Assembly (NCBI GenBank): GCA_032127875.1
Contig: JAQBHI010000108.1
Coordinates: forward strand, 1 to 64,000
DNA length: 64,000 bases
Origin: CADEEV01 sp032127875
GTDB taxonomy: Bacteria; Acidobacteriota; Vicinamibacteria; Fen-336
Direction: 5' to 3'
Shown: positions 41,534-51,270 of the stretch, one piece after another
How the letters are laid out: each line of letters opens with the position of its first letter
Position numbering within the stretch: the first letter of the stretch is position 1
Program-made: the position numbers and the translations under genes
Notes under the pieces: model-generated
Told to the model about the DNA's origin: nothing
The model's database searches: none
What the model saw: only the letters and a program-made list of their open reading frames with translations

Positions 41534-44150
41534 GGCCCACCGCGATGTGCAGGTGCGACGCCGATTCGCCGGGCCGGCGGCCGAGCTTGAAGGCCCAGTC
41601 CACGCGCAGCGGGCCGAAGGCGGTCTTGTAGCGCACGCCCACTCCCGCGCTGGTCCGCACGTCGCCCAGATCGATGTCCTGGACGAACGGGTAGACATTG
41701 CCCGCGTCGGAGAACGCGGCCAGCGAAATGACCCGGCTCACGTCGAGGCGCAACTCCACGCTGCCCAGCACCAGGCCGTTACCCCCGGCCTCGTCGACAC
41801 CGTCGATCGGGAAGCCGCGCAGGCTGAAATCGCCGCCGGCGAAGAAGCGCTCGGGGAGCGGCAAGCGTGTGGCCGTTGCGAACCCGAAGGTCCGTGACAG
41901 GCCCAGGCGCGTCGAGATCGCGACGAGAGCGCGCGCGGTCGCCCGACGATAGGCTGCGAACTGTATCGAACCCTTCACGAAGCTGTCGCCACCCAGCGCG
42001 GCCGAGGAGAAGCGCAGGTCGGTCCCGAAGAAGTGGCCGCGGTGCGGGTCGAGCGGGTCGTCCCGGGTATCGTCCAGCAGCGAAGCCGACGGCCCTGAGA
42101 AGATGGCCTGCTGGAACTCGCGATCCACCTGATCCTCCGGTACCGTGACGTTGAAGGTGTCGGTCTTCTCGTACGAGTAGCGAAGCACCAGGCTGCGCGC
42201 CGTGGACAGTACGAAACCCGTCTGGAGCAAGCCACCGCCGCGAGTGAAGTCGAAGCCCGGGCGCGATTCCTCCTCGCGAAAACCGGTCACGAACATTTCG
42301 TGGCGCCGCCCGAACAGGTACGGTTCGCGGTAGGAGACGAACACGCGCGTCGCGCGGAAGCTGGCGCGGAGAAAGGCCGAGAGCGACCGGTCCATGCCGC
42401 CGAGATTGCGGCGCGTGACTTCGACACTGCCGCGCAGGAGGTCGCGCTCGGCGTAACCCAGGCCGTAGGCGAAGGTCGTCGCCGGACCCTCCTCGGCCGT
42501 GACCACGAGGCTGCGCCTACCGGCTTCGTCCTCGGGGAGCTGCGTGATCGAGAGCCTCCGAAACAAGCCCAGGGCCCCGAGCCGGCGTTGGCTCTCGAGC
42601 AGGTCCGAGAGCCCCAGCGGCGCTTTCTCCTTGACGAGCAGCTCGCGCCTCACGACCGTTTCGCGCGTGCGCGTGAGGCCGGCGATGATGATTCTCTCGA
42701 CATCGACGCGGCTTCCGGGCGTCACCTTGAGCACGACGCTCGGCGCGCTGCGCTCTTCGGAAAGCGAGATCTCGGGCTCGATCACGACCTGTGCATAGCC
42801 GGCGTTGCGCCAGGCGTTGAGGAGTGCGTTGCGATCGAGCGCGATGTCGCGAATGCGGTAGGGCTGCCCTACCCGGGTGCGCAGTTCGCGCGACGCCACG
42901 CCCTGCGCGACCGCATTCGGCGCGTCGACCTGGAAAGCGGCCACGACCGCGCGGGTCCCAGGTTGCGCACGCAGCACCACGGGGATCGGCCCTCCGCCTT
43001 CTGGCATTTCAGTCTCGACCTTGGCTTCGGGATAGCCGTCGTCTTCGAGCGCGCGCTGCAAACGGCTGGCTTCGGCCTCGACGCGCCGCTCCTCCAGGGG
43101 CGCGGGCGGCGCGAGTGCCGGGACGAATGGGAAGTCCAGCGGCAGGCCGAGCACGCGCAGCGACGCCAGGCTCGAGACCGGCCCCGAGTTGATCGCGTAG
43201 GCCACGACCTCGCCGCCGGGCACCGGCTCGGTCCGATAGCTCACGTCGACGCTCCGATAGCCATGGCTCCGAAACTCGTCCTCAATCCTCTCGCCGCCCT
43301 CGTCGAGGGCGTCCGGGCCCACACCTCCAGCGCGCAACATCCTTTCGATCGCCCGCCGCGACTCCGCCGAGGGCCGCTCTCCCCGGAACTCGAGTTCCAA
43401 CCTGGGGCCGGCTTCGACTGCGAAGACGAGCGTCATCAACGCCGCCAGCGGGTCGTAGCTCTCGCGCACGTCCACCTTCGCGCGCCAGTGCCCCTCCTCG
43501 GCCAGGCGTCTCCGGATCTTTTCGGCCGCCTTCTTGGCCCGCTCGCGTTGAAACGGCTCGCCCCGCTGTGGGCGGGCCAGACTGCGCAGGGGTGGGGCCT
43601 GGCTCGACACGGCGCCTTCGATCGCGAGGTCGCGTACGCGAACGCGCGGGCCCGCCGCCACGCTGAAGACAGCCTCGGCCAGGCCGTCCGAGAGGCGCGC
43701 CTCGGCGCTGACCCGAGCTTCGAGATAGCCGCGTGCGACGAGGGCCACAGCCACGGCCTGGGACGCCCCGTCCAGGCGCGCCGGCCAGAGCGGCTCTCCT
43801 CCCGCCAGGCGCGCGATCTTGCGGATCGCCCCCGACGAGAGCTCGTCATCGCCCTGCACTCGGACCCGCCCCAGACGCGGCGCTGGCGTCGTCCGAAAGA
43901 TGAGTTCCGGTCCGGCGTCGCTTTCGCGCCTTTCGACGATCACGTCTGCGAACTCGCCCGTGGCGTAGAGCCTCTCAACGGCCGCGCGCACGGCATCGGG
44001 ACGAAACGGCTGGCCCGCCTCGATGCCCAGGTAGCTCGACAGCCGCGCGCTCTCCGCTGCCGGAACCTCGAGCGATACCGCCGCGAGTGGAGGCTCGCTG
44101 GCGGGCGCCTGAAGCAGCAGGCCGAGTGCCATTGCCAGGGGCGCGCTCAT
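41523..44150 (-). CDS. Omp85-family outer-membrane assembly protein (BamA/TamA)
   Basis: An 875-residue precursor with a signal peptide, five or six POTRA-like repeats (about residues 25-500; for example FRPDAVRAAVERLYATGEFADV, split here as FRPDAVRAAV and ERLYATGEF), and a C-terminal 16-strand barrel (about 520-875). The barrel contains RRNLGGMDRSLSAFLRASF, the lid-region GGDFSLRGFP (the conserved RGF) and a terminal Phe (HIAVGHAF). Omp85 proteins fold and insert outer-membrane beta-barrels. It begins one nucleotide inside the tamB stop (TGATG) and is followed by the SurA-like gene. BamA length but TamA-like context, so I do not choose between the two. Confidence 0.92.
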   Translation of the reverse strand: MSAPLAMALGLLLQAPASEPPLAAVSLEVPAAESARLSSYLGIEAGQPFRPDAVRAAVERLYATGEFADVIVERRESDAGPELIFRTTPAPRLGRVRVQGDDELSSGAIRKIARLAGGEPLWPARLDGASQAVAVALVARGYLEARVSAEARLSDGLAEAVFSVAAGPRVRVRDLAIEGAVSSQAPPLRSLARPQRGEPFQRERAKKAAEKIRRRLAEEGHWRAKVDVRESYDPLAALMTLVFAVEAGPRLELEFRGERPSAESRRAIERMLRAGGVGPDALDEGGERIEDEFRSHGYRSVDVSYRTEPVPGGEVVAYAINSGPVSSLASLRVLGLPLDFPFVPALAPPAPLEERRVEAEASRLQRALEDDGYPEAKVETEMPEGGGPIPVVLRAQPGTRAVVAAFQVDAPNAVAQGVASRELRTRVGQPYRIRDIALDRNALLNAWRNAGYAQVVIEPEISLSEERSAPSVVLKVTPGSRVDVERIIIAGLTRTRETVVRRELLVKEKAPLGLSDLLESQRRLGALGLFRRLSITQLPEDEAGRRSLVVTAEEGPATTFAYGLGYAERDLLRGSVEVTRRNLGGMDRSLSAFLRASFRATRVFVSYREPYLFGRRHEMFVTGFREEESRPGFDFTRGGGLLQTGFVLSTARSLVLRYSYEKTDTFNVTVPEDQVDREFQQAIFSGPSASLLDDTRDDPLDPHRGHFFGTDLRFSSAALGGDSFVKGSIQFAAYRRATARALVAISTRLGLSRTFGFATATRLPLPERFFAGGDFSLRGFPIDGVDEAGGNGLVLGSVELRLDVSRVISLAAFSDAGNVYPFVQDIDLGDVRTSAGVGVRYKTAFGPLRVDWAFKLGRRPGESASHLHIAVGHAF

Positions 44151-47100
44151 CAGCGAGAGTGCCGCAGCCGTAGGTCGAAGCCGACGCCACCGGGCTGGGC
44201 TGCCGTCAGCAGCACGGACAGCTTGTCGGAGAGCGTGTACTCCATCGAGAGGAGCCGCTCGTCGGTGCCGCGCAGGTCGACGGAATAGAGGATGCTGATG
44301 TCGGAGGTGATGCGCTTGCCGAGCGTCAGCCGCGCGCTCGGGTTGGTCACGCCGCCGCGCACTACGGAGGGGTCGATCGAGAAGCGGTTCAGGCCGAGGA
44401 AGCGCTCAGCGCCCCGCTCGAGGCCCACTTCCTCGGAGATGCGTCCGGCGGCGAGGGTCGCCGCACCCGTCGCCGCCAGTCGCGTCTGGTCGACCTGCGA
44501 CTGATAAAGACTCGCGACTGCGCCCTCCTCGGCGCCGGCCAGCAGGTTCAGGATCTGCACCGCGGAAAGCGGTGGGTCCGAGGTGAGCGTCGGGAAGATC
44601 CGCTCGAGGGTGCCGTTCATTTTCAAGCTGACGCGATACGAGCGGACGCGCGCTTCGGCCTCGATGTCGAAGAGCGGGTCGATCTGCTGGGGGTTGGTGA
44701 AGTCCACGGTGCCGCGGCGGATCACGTAGGTCGTGCCGAGGAAGTAGACACGCCCGCGGTCGATCTCGGCACCCCCCAGAAGCACGGGCGCGTCGGACGT
44801 GCCCTGAAGCTGTAACTCGGCCCGTGCCGAAAGATTGGCGAGATTGTTGTCGAGGCTGAGCGTGCCCGGGGCCCGGATCCGAATGTCATAGCGCACGCCG
44901 CCGCCGAGCGAGCCCGTCACGAGCCCCGCATGCCGCGTGCCGAGCAGCTCGGATGCCACGTCGTAGCGTCGGCTCCAGGTGGCTTGCCCCACATCGATCG
45001 CACCCGTCAGCCATTGCGAGTTCGCGTCGCCGAAAAAACGCAACTCGGCATCGACGCTGGCGCGCAGGCCCTCGGGGTAGCGCAGAGAGAGCTTGCGGCC
45101 CGCGCCCAGGACTTCGAAGGACTGGAGTCGTCCGGCTTCGTAAGCGGCGCGCCCCGTGAGCTCGATCTCGCCGCCCCCGAGCGCGCCCTTCACGGCCTCG
45201 AAGTGAGCGCCCGACTCGCTGAAGAGCACAGTGCCGCGGACCGCGTCGAGACCCTGCGGAAAGCCTCGCCAGCGCAAGCCCGCGCCCTCCATTTCGAGTC
45301 GACCATCAAGACGCGGGCGCAGCCTTGTTCCGTCGACCGTGAGTGCGAGGCGCGCCGCGCCACGGCCTCGGAGTTGGCGAGTGACCGCAGCCAGCGAGCG
45401 CAGGTCCGCATCGCCATGGGCTTGGATCGAGAGCGGCGCCTCGGGCCGGAGACCGAAGCTGCCGCTGACCGCGAGGCTGGTTCCCTCACCCGCGAGCTGC
45501 AGCTCCGAAAGCGTCGCGCGACCGGCCTCGACGCGAACCAACAGCGGCTCGACGTTCTTGACCGGATAGTCCGGAAGTGCGATCTGGATCTCGGAAATTA
45601 TGGCCTCCGCACGCAATTGCTGCGGATCGTCCAGCGGACCGTCGATGCGCAGCTCGCCGGAGGTGACGATGCCCGCAGCCGCGGGCAGGGCCGGAGCCAG
45701 CAGGCGTATGAACGGGTCGAGGCTGGTGTCACTGAAGGAGACCCGCGCCACGCCCTCATGAGGTGCGCTGAGAGCCAGATGGCTGGTAAGCGTCACCTCG
45801 AGGCGAGGCGAGCGGACGCTCGCGGCGACCGCGAGATCACCGTCGCCCTCACCCGAGAATGTCGCGACCAGCGCCCCCAAGCCCTCGTCACCGATGAATA
45901 GACGGGGTGACGAGAGCTGTCCTCGCAAGCGGGGCGTCGCCAGAGATCCCGTCAGTTGCAGATCTCCAAAGAGCTTGCCACCCAGGCGGACACCGGGCGC
46001 AAGCTCGGGCAGCGCATCATCGAGGCCGACACCGTACAGCTCGAGCGCGCCGTCGTAGACACCGCCCGGCGCCAGCATTCCGCGGAACGAGACGTCTCCT
46101 CCGCCCACGCGGGCGCGGCCGGCGCTGGCTTCGGTGACGTGGCCTCGAAGCTGCATCTGCAAATCGAGCTGCGTAAAGGGCACGGAGCCGAAGCGGCCCT
46201 CGTGGGCGGCGACGTGGACCGTTCCCTGGGGCACGCTGCGCCGACCCTCGACCTCGGCTTCGCCCGAGACGAGGCCCTCGAGCTCGAGGTCCGCGTCGAG
46301 CAGCCGGATCAAGTCGAGGGCGGGCCAGTCGCGGAAGCGCACGCGCACGTCGAGGCCATCGTTCGCGCCGAGGGCGCCCGTTTCTGTGCGGCCATCGAGC
46401 CACAGCTCTCCGCCCGGCCGGCGCAGCACGAGAGAGTGTGAGATCACCTCGTCGGCGCCTGCCGAACCCGCCCAGTCGGCCTCTCCCCACGCTACGCCGC
46501 GGTATTCGATGTTGCGCCCGGAGAAGCGACCCTCGAAGAGCGGGTCCGAAAGGCGACCCCTCCACCGGCCGTGGAATTCACCCGAGCCCCTAACCCCCAG
46601 CGGCGAGGCCGGCGCCTGACTCAGGGCTCGCCTGACTCGGAGCAATAGTTCGTCGGCGGCCATCAGGTCGCTGCTCTGCGCATCGATCTCGAGATTGGCT
46701 CGACCCTCGGCGGCAAGCTGGCCGCGCAGCCGCACGCCGCCGAGGGGAGTCTGCAGGTCGGCATTCTCGATCGTCACGGCGCCGGCTGTGGCGCGCCATT
46801 CGAAGCGACCCGAGAGCGGCGTTCGCGCGTCGGCGCGGGCCTGGAGGGCGAGCAGCATGCGGCCTGAGAGCTCGCGCGGCCGGCCGCGTGGCCAGGCCAA
46901 CTCCACATCGCCCGAAGCGCCCGCACCGAGATCCAAGGCGCCATACCCGAAGATGGCGCGCAGCACACCCTCGACATCGAGCCCCTCCACGCCGCCCGCC
47001 ACGCGCACCAGGCCTGGGCCCGGCGCGACATCTACATCGAGGCGGGCTCGCCCGCCCAGCGTCTCGAGTTCGAGCCCGCGCAGGCTGAGACCGCGGTCCG

Positions 47101-48004
47101 AGCGATCCACCTCGGCGCCGAAGCGCTCGACGCGAACGCCCTGAAGGCGCGTGTCCGCGCCTTCGATGCGGCCCTCGGCGCGCAGCTCTCCCTTCAGGAG
47201 CGACAGCGTGCCCCGGTAGCGGGCGCTGCCGGCGAGCTCGAGCCCGCTTCGCACCACGTGCCGGTCGAGCAGACCCAGATCCAGGCGCCCGTTCATCAAC
47301 AGGCGCGCCTCGGGTGGCGAGGTCAGGTGCAGCTGTCCACTGTAGGCGAGGTCGGTCCCCTCGCCTCGCAGGTGGGCTGCGCCGAGCGTGAGGAGCAGCC
47401 CGTCGACGTCCACATCGAACTCGGTGCCGAGCGGGAACTCGGGAAGCTGGCCGAAGCGAACCCGGCCGGGCGCGAAGGCGACGTGGCCGAAGAGCGCGCC
47501 TGCGCGGCGTGCGCTCAGGCGCGCACTGAAGTCGGGGAGGTCGACGGAAAGAGGAATCCGCTCGTGCTCCAGGATCACTTCACCGCGCTCGATCTCGAGG
47601 CGCCGAACCCGGAAATCGAGAGCTTCGACTCGGTGCGCACCCGCGTTCAGTTTCGGAACGTCGTCGCCGCCCGCAGCCCAAGCGTTGACACGCGCCACGG
47701 GCCGCACGATGGTCAGTCGCGCCAGCACGAAGCGCCGGCCCCACAGTGGCGCGAGGCTCGGTACCGCCACCACGCGCTCTACCTCGAGAAACGGCAGACC
47801 GGCGCGCTCGCCTTCGACGCGCAGGCCCAACACCTCCGCATGGAATGGGAAGAGATGCAGGCGAACCTCGGAGATGGACACGGGTCTCTGGAAGAACGAC
47901 GTGAGCCCGCTGACGAGCAGGCTGCGGACGGCGTGGGGCGCGCGGAGCAGGCCGAAGAGGGCCAGCATGGCGAGAACGACGAGCAGCAGCCGGCGGCGCG
48001 TCAC
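44150..48004 (-). CDS. tamB: TamB family translocation and assembly module protein
   Basis: A 1284-residue protein with an N-terminal anchor (LLLVVLAMLALFGLL), a long AsmA-like repetitive beta-sheet region rich in alternating hydrophobic residues, and the C-terminal DUF490/TamB domain (RVYFLGTTYVIRRGTVDF, ILNLLAGAEEGA, LGKRITSDISILYSVDLRG). TamB spans the periplasm, helping lipid transport and outer-membrane protein insertion with its Omp85 partner, here the adjacent gene. It overlaps the biotin carrier gene by 4 nt and the Omp85 gene by 1 nt. Identity is confident. Confidence 0.92.
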   Translation of the reverse strand: MTRRRLLLVVLAMLALFGLLRAPHAVRSLLVSGLTSFFQRPVSISEVRLHLFPFHAEVLGLRVEGERAGLPFLEVERVVAVPSLAPLWGRRFVLARLTIVRPVARVNAWAAGGDDVPKLNAGAHRVEALDFRVRRLEIERGEVILEHERIPLSVDLPDFSARLSARRAGALFGHVAFAPGRVRFGQLPEFPLGTEFDVDVDGLLLTLGAAHLRGEGTDLAYSGQLHLTSPPEARLLMNGRLDLGLLDRHVVRSGLELAGSARYRGTLSLLKGELRAEGRIEGADTRLQGVRVERFGAEVDRSDRGLSLRGLELETLGGRARLDVDVAPGPGLVRVAGGVEGLDVEGVLRAIFGYGALDLGAGASGDVELAWPRGRPRELSGRMLLALQARADARTPLSGRFEWRATAGAVTIENADLQTPLGGVRLRGQLAAEGRANLEIDAQSSDLMAADELLLRVRRALSQAPASPLGVRGSGEFHGRWRGRLSDPLFEGRFSGRNIEYRGVAWGEADWAGSAGADEVISHSLVLRRPGGELWLDGRTETGALGANDGLDVRVRFRDWPALDLIRLLDADLELEGLVSGEAEVEGRRSVPQGTVHVAAHEGRFGSVPFTQLDLQMQLRGHVTEASAGRARVGGGDVSFRGMLAPGGVYDGALELYGVGLDDALPELAPGVRLGGKLFGDLQLTGSLATPRLRGQLSSPRLFIGDEGLGALVATFSGEGDGDLAVAASVRSPRLEVTLTSHLALSAPHEGVARVSFSDTSLDPFIRLLAPALPAAAGIVTSGELRIDGPLDDPQQLRAEAIISEIQIALPDYPVKNVEPLLVRVEAGRATLSELQLAGEGTSLAVSGSFGLRPEAPLSIQAHGDADLRSLAAVTRQLRGRGAARLALTVDGTRLRPRLDGRLEMEGAGLRWRGFPQGLDAVRGTVLFSESGAHFEAVKGALGGGEIELTGRAAYEAGRLQSFEVLGAGRKLSLRYPEGLRASVDAELRFFGDANSQWLTGAIDVGQATWSRRYDVASELLGTRHAGLVTGSLGGGVRYDIRIRAPGTLSLDNNLANLSARAELQLQGTSDAPVLLGGAEIDRGRVYFLGTTYVIRRGTVDFTNPQQIDPLFDIEAEARVRSYRVSLKMNGTLERIFPTLTSDPPLSAVQILNLLAGAEEGAVASLYQSQVDQTRLAATGAATLAAGRISEEVGLERGAERFLGLNRFSIDPSVVRGGVTNPSARLTLGKRITSDISILYSVDLRGTDERLLSMEYTLSDKLSVLLTAAQPGGVGFDLRLRHSR

Positions 48005-48495
48005 TCCAGGATGATGAGAAGCGCGCCTTGCTCCACCACCTGACCCTCGCGAACCAGGATCTCGCGGATGCGGCCGGCTCGCGGCGCGCGGATCTCGTTC
48101 TCCATCTTCATCGCCTCCATGACCAGCAAGCCGTGATCGGCGGCAGCGTCCTGTCCCGGCGCCACCAGAACACGCACGATCTTGCCGGGCATGGGCGCCG
48201 TGACTCGCGCGGGCCCCGACGCAGCTTTTCTTGCAATGGCGCCGCCACCGCGCGTCGCGTCCTGAAGCTCGACGTCGAGCGTGTCCTCGGGAAACACGAC
48301 CCTGTAGCCCGATGCCGTCTTTTCGAGGCCCAGCTCATAGCTGCGCCCGTCGATCAGCAGGCTCACGAAATCGTGACCTGTCCGGTGAAGGTCGACTTCG
48401 ATCGGGCGCCCGTCGAGGCGGGCCTGATAGCGCCCCTCAGCACCCCGCACTTCCACGCGCAGCGTCCGCCCAGCCACCCTCGCGTCGAAGATCAA
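48001..48495 (-). CDS. Biotin carboxyl carrier domain protein (acyl-CoA carboxylase)
   Basis: From TTG 48495, 26 bp after the biotin carboxylase stop, the protein is 164 residues. Its C-terminal 75 residues form a biotinyl domain with VMEAMKMENEI, whose central Lys is biotinylated, and VREGQVVEQGALLIIL. The N-terminal half (RTLRVEVRG, FVSLLIDGRSYEL) is the adaptor seen in split acetyl/propionyl-CoA carboxylases. The longer frame to 48660 overlaps the biotin carboxylase gene and lacks family similarity. It carries carboxybiotin to the beta subunit, which is interrupted here. GTGA-type overlap with tamB. Confidence 0.88.
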   Translation of the reverse strand: MIFDARVAGRTLRVEVRGAEGRYQARLDGRPIEVDLHRTGHDFVSLLIDGRSYELGLEKTASGYRVVFPEDTLDVELQDATRGGGAIARKAASGPARVTAPMPGKIVRVLVAPGQDAAADHGLLVMEAMKMENEIRAPRAGRIREILVREGQVVEQGALLIILE

Positions 48496-48520
48496 TGCGC
48501 CACCGCGAGGGCTGGCTGCC

Positions 48521-50026
48521 TCATCGCAGGCCGTCCTGGAGGGCCGCGCAGCGCCAGGCAGAGGGCACGCGCCCGGCGGCGGGCAGCAGTCGGGCTGTCT
48601 GGCGATCGCGCAGCGCCTGCAGTGCCGCAGCCAGCGCGGCCACTTCGACCGGGCGCACACGCTCCCGATCGGAAGCGGAGAAGACGCGGTCCACGAAAGA
48701 AGTGTCGAAGTCGCCTTCGACGAAGGCCGGATGATGAAGCACCCGTTCGAAGAATGGAAGCGTCGTCTCGATGCCGAGGATCTTGTACTCGGACACGGCG
48801 CGGCGCATGCGTAGGATGGCGTCCCGGCGACTGTAGCCCCAGGCCACGAGCTTGGAGATCAGCGGGTCATAGTGGATCGGAACCTCGTAACCTTCGTAGA
48901 CGCCAGAGTCGTCGCGCACGCCGGGACCGCCCGGCACCCGGAGGGCCACGATGCGGCCCGGGCTGGGCAGGAAGCCGCGCTCGGGGTCCTCGGCGTAGAC
49001 GCGGCACTCGATCGCGTGGCCGCGCTGGCGGAGTTCCTCCTGGCGGAACGGCAGTTTCTCCCCGCGCGCGATGCGGATCTGCAGCTTGACCAGATCCTCG
49101 CCGGTGACGACCTCCGTCACGGGATGCTCCACCTGGAGCCGGGTGTTCATCTCGAGAAAGTACGGGTTCCGCTGCGCATCCACCAGGAACTCGAGCGTCC
49201 CGGCGTTCACGTAGCCCGACTGGCGGACGAGTGCCATCGCGAACGCGCCCATCTGCTCGCGCAGCTTCGGCGTCACGAAGGGCGAGGGGCTCTCCTCGAT
49301 GACCTTCTGGTGGCGCCGCTGGATCGAGCACTCGCGCTCGAAGAGATGGACCGCGTTCCCGTAGGCATCGGCCAGAACCTGGATCTCGATATGGCGCGGC
49401 CGTTCGATGGCCCTCTCCAGATAGACGCGGTCGTCGCCAAAGGCGCTCTTCGCCTCGCCCTGGGCCCGCGCCAGGGCAGCTTCCAGGCCCGCCGGCTCCG
49501 CCACCCAGCGCAGGCCCTTGCCCCCGCCTCCGGCCGCCGCCTTCAACATCAGCGGGAAGCCGATGCGGGCAGCCTCGCTGCGCAGCGTCGCGATGTCGGC
49601 AATCGGCTCTAACGTTCCAGGCACGATCGGGACACCAGCCGCGACGGCCACCCGTCGCGCCGAAGTCTTCTCGCCCATCAGCGCGATCGTCTCGCTGCGC
49701 GGGCCGATGAAGACGACTTCGGCGTCCTCGCAGGCCCTCGCAAAGGCGGCGTTCTCCGCCAGGAAGCCGTAGCCGGGGTGGATCGCATCCGCGCCGGTGC
49801 GCTTTGCCACGTCGAGGATACGGTCGCCGCGCAGGTAGCTCTCCTGCGACTGCGCCGGGCCAACAGCGTAGGCTTCGTCGGCCATCCGGACGTGGAGCGC
49901 CGGCCGGTCCGCCTCGGAATAGACGGCGACCGTTGCGATTTCCATCTCTCGGCAGGCACGAATGATCCGCACGGCGATCTCGCCGCGGTTGGCGATCAGG
50001 ATCTTCTGCAGGGAGCGCTCGGCCAT
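48521..50026 (-). CDS. Biotin carboxylase subunit of acyl-CoA carboxylase
   Basis: A 501-residue ATP-grasp enzyme. KILIANRGEIAVRIIRACRE opens the preATP-grasp fold; VPGTLEPIAD, LMLKAAAGGGGKGLRWV (ATP-binding Gly loop), RHIEIQVLADAYGNAVHL, ERECSIQRRHQKVIEESP, EFLVDAQRNPYFLEMNTRLQ and AVEGYE-type C-terminal segments follow. It carboxylates biotin with bicarbonate and ATP. Length and motifs match propionyl/acetyl-CoA carboxylase alpha subunits. The beta subunit gene lies 5 nt upstream, in the same operon. Confidence 0.94.
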   Translation of the reverse strand: MAERSLQKILIANRGEIAVRIIRACREMEIATVAVYSEADRPALHVRMADEAYAVGPAQSQESYLRGDRILDVAKRTGADAIHPGYGFLAENAAFARACEDAEVVFIGPRSETIALMGEKTSARRVAVAAGVPIVPGTLEPIADIATLRSEAARIGFPLMLKAAAGGGGKGLRWVAEPAGLEAALARAQGEAKSAFGDDRVYLERAIERPRHIEIQVLADAYGNAVHLFERECSIQRRHQKVIEESPSPFVTPKLREQMGAFAMALVRQSGYVNAGTLEFLVDAQRNPYFLEMNTRLQVEHPVTEVVTGEDLVKLQIRIARGEKLPFRQEELRQRGHAIECRVYAEDPERGFLPSPGRIVALRVPGGPGVRDDSGVYEGYEVPIHYDPLISKLVAWGYSRRDAILRMRRAVSEYKILGIETTLPFFERVLHHPAFVEGDFDTSFVDRVFSASDRERVRPVEVAALAAALQALRDRQTARLLPAAGRVPSAWRCAALQDGLR

Positions 50027-50031
50027 CGCTG

Positions 50032-51225
50032 TCAGAGCGGGATGTTGCCGTGCTTCTTGGGCGGGTTCTTGTCCCGCTTGGTGCGGGTCATGTCTAGACC
50101 CGCGATGATCTTGCGCCGGGTCTGGCGGGGCTCGATCACCTCGTCGATGAAGCCACGCTCCGCCGCCACGTAGGGATTCGCGAACTTCTCGCGGAATTCC
50201 TCGACCTTCGTTTTGCGCAAGGCCTCCGGGTCGGCTGCCTTGTGAAGCTCGCGGCGATACAAGACGTTCACGGCGGCCTCGGGCCCCATCACCGCGATCT
50301 GGGCGCCCGGGTAGGCAAAGTTCAGGTCGTTGCGCAGGTGCTTGCTCGCCATCACGCAGTACGCGCCGCCATAGGCCTTGCGCGTGATGAGCGTGATCTT
50401 CGGGACGGTAGCCTCGGCGAAGGCGTAGAGCAGCTTGGCGCCGTGGCGGATGATGCCGCCGAACTCCTGCGCCGTGCCGGGCAGGAATCCGGGGACATCC
50501 TCGAAGGTGACCAGCGGCAGGTTGAAGGCGTCGCAGAAGCGTACGAAGCGGGCTGCCTTGACCGAGGCGTCGATGTCGAGACAGCCTGCGAGCACCGCCG
50601 GTTGGTTCGCGACGATGCCGACGGCACGGCCACCGAAGCGCGCGAAACCCACCACGATGTTCGGGGCGAAGTGCTCGTGGACCTCGAAGAAGCGTCGGTC
50701 GTCGATCACCGCCTCGATCAGCCGCTTCATGTCGTAGGGCTTGTTGGGCTCGGTCGGGATCAGCGTGTCGAGGCTCGGATCCTCGCGGTCGGCAGGGTCT
50801 TCGGTCGGACCCGGTGGCGACTCCTCGAGATTGTTCGAGGGCAGGTACGAAAGCAGCTCCCGGATCAGCGCGAGGCAGGCGCGGTCGTCCTCCACGGCGA
50901 AATGCGCGACACCGGACTTTGCGTTGTGGGTGAGCGCGCCACCGAGATCTTCCTTCGTCACTTCTTCGTGGGTCACCGTCTTGATGACGTCGGGGCCGGT
51001 GACGAACATGTACGACGTCTCTTTCACCATCACGTTGAAGTCGGTGATGGCGGGAGAGTAGACAGCTCCGCCGGCGCAGGGCCCGAGAATCGCGGATATC
51101 TGGGGCACGACACCTGAGGCGAGCGTGTTACGCAGGAAGATGTCCGCGTAGCCCCCGAGAGAAGCGACACCTTCGTGGATGCGCGCGCCGCCAGAGTCGT
51201 TGAGGCCGATCACGGGCGCACCCAT
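50032..51225 (-). CDS. C-terminal open part of the interrupted carboxylase beta subunit
   Basis: 397 codons downstream of the second TAG, opening at an ATG that directly follows it. It contains the complete carboxyltransferase C-domain and most of the N-domain, including the CoA-binding LNDSGGARIHEG. A separate translation start here is possible, but no ribosome binding site is visible, since the segment just upstream is ordinary coding sequence of the interrupted gene. Confidence 0.55.
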   Translation of the reverse strand: MGAPVIGLNDSGGARIHEGVASLGGYADIFLRNTLASGVVPQISAILGPCAGGAVYSPAITDFNVMVKETSYMFVTGPDVIKTVTHEEVTKEDLGGALTHNAKSGVAHFAVEDDRACLALIRELLSYLPSNNLEESPPGPTEDPADREDPSLDTLIPTEPNKPYDMKRLIEAVIDDRRFFEVHEHFAPNIVVGFARFGGRAVGIVANQPAVLAGCLDIDASVKAARFVRFCDAFNLPLVTFEDVPGFLPGTAQEFGGIIRHGAKLLYAFAEATVPKITLITRKAYGGAYCVMASKHLRNDLNFAYPGAQIAVMGPEAAVNVLYRRELHKAADPEALRKTKVEEFREKFANPYVAAERGFIDEVIEPRQTRRKIIAGLDMTRTKRDKNPPKKHGNIPL

Positions 51226-51270
51226 CTACAGCGCAAGGTCCATGAACTTGCAGATCTTCCGGGCGTTCGT

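Noticed and set aside
42300..44288. 662-codon plus-strand frame opposite the Omp85 gene
   Set aside because: No family features; the Omp85 gene has POTRA and barrel signatures.
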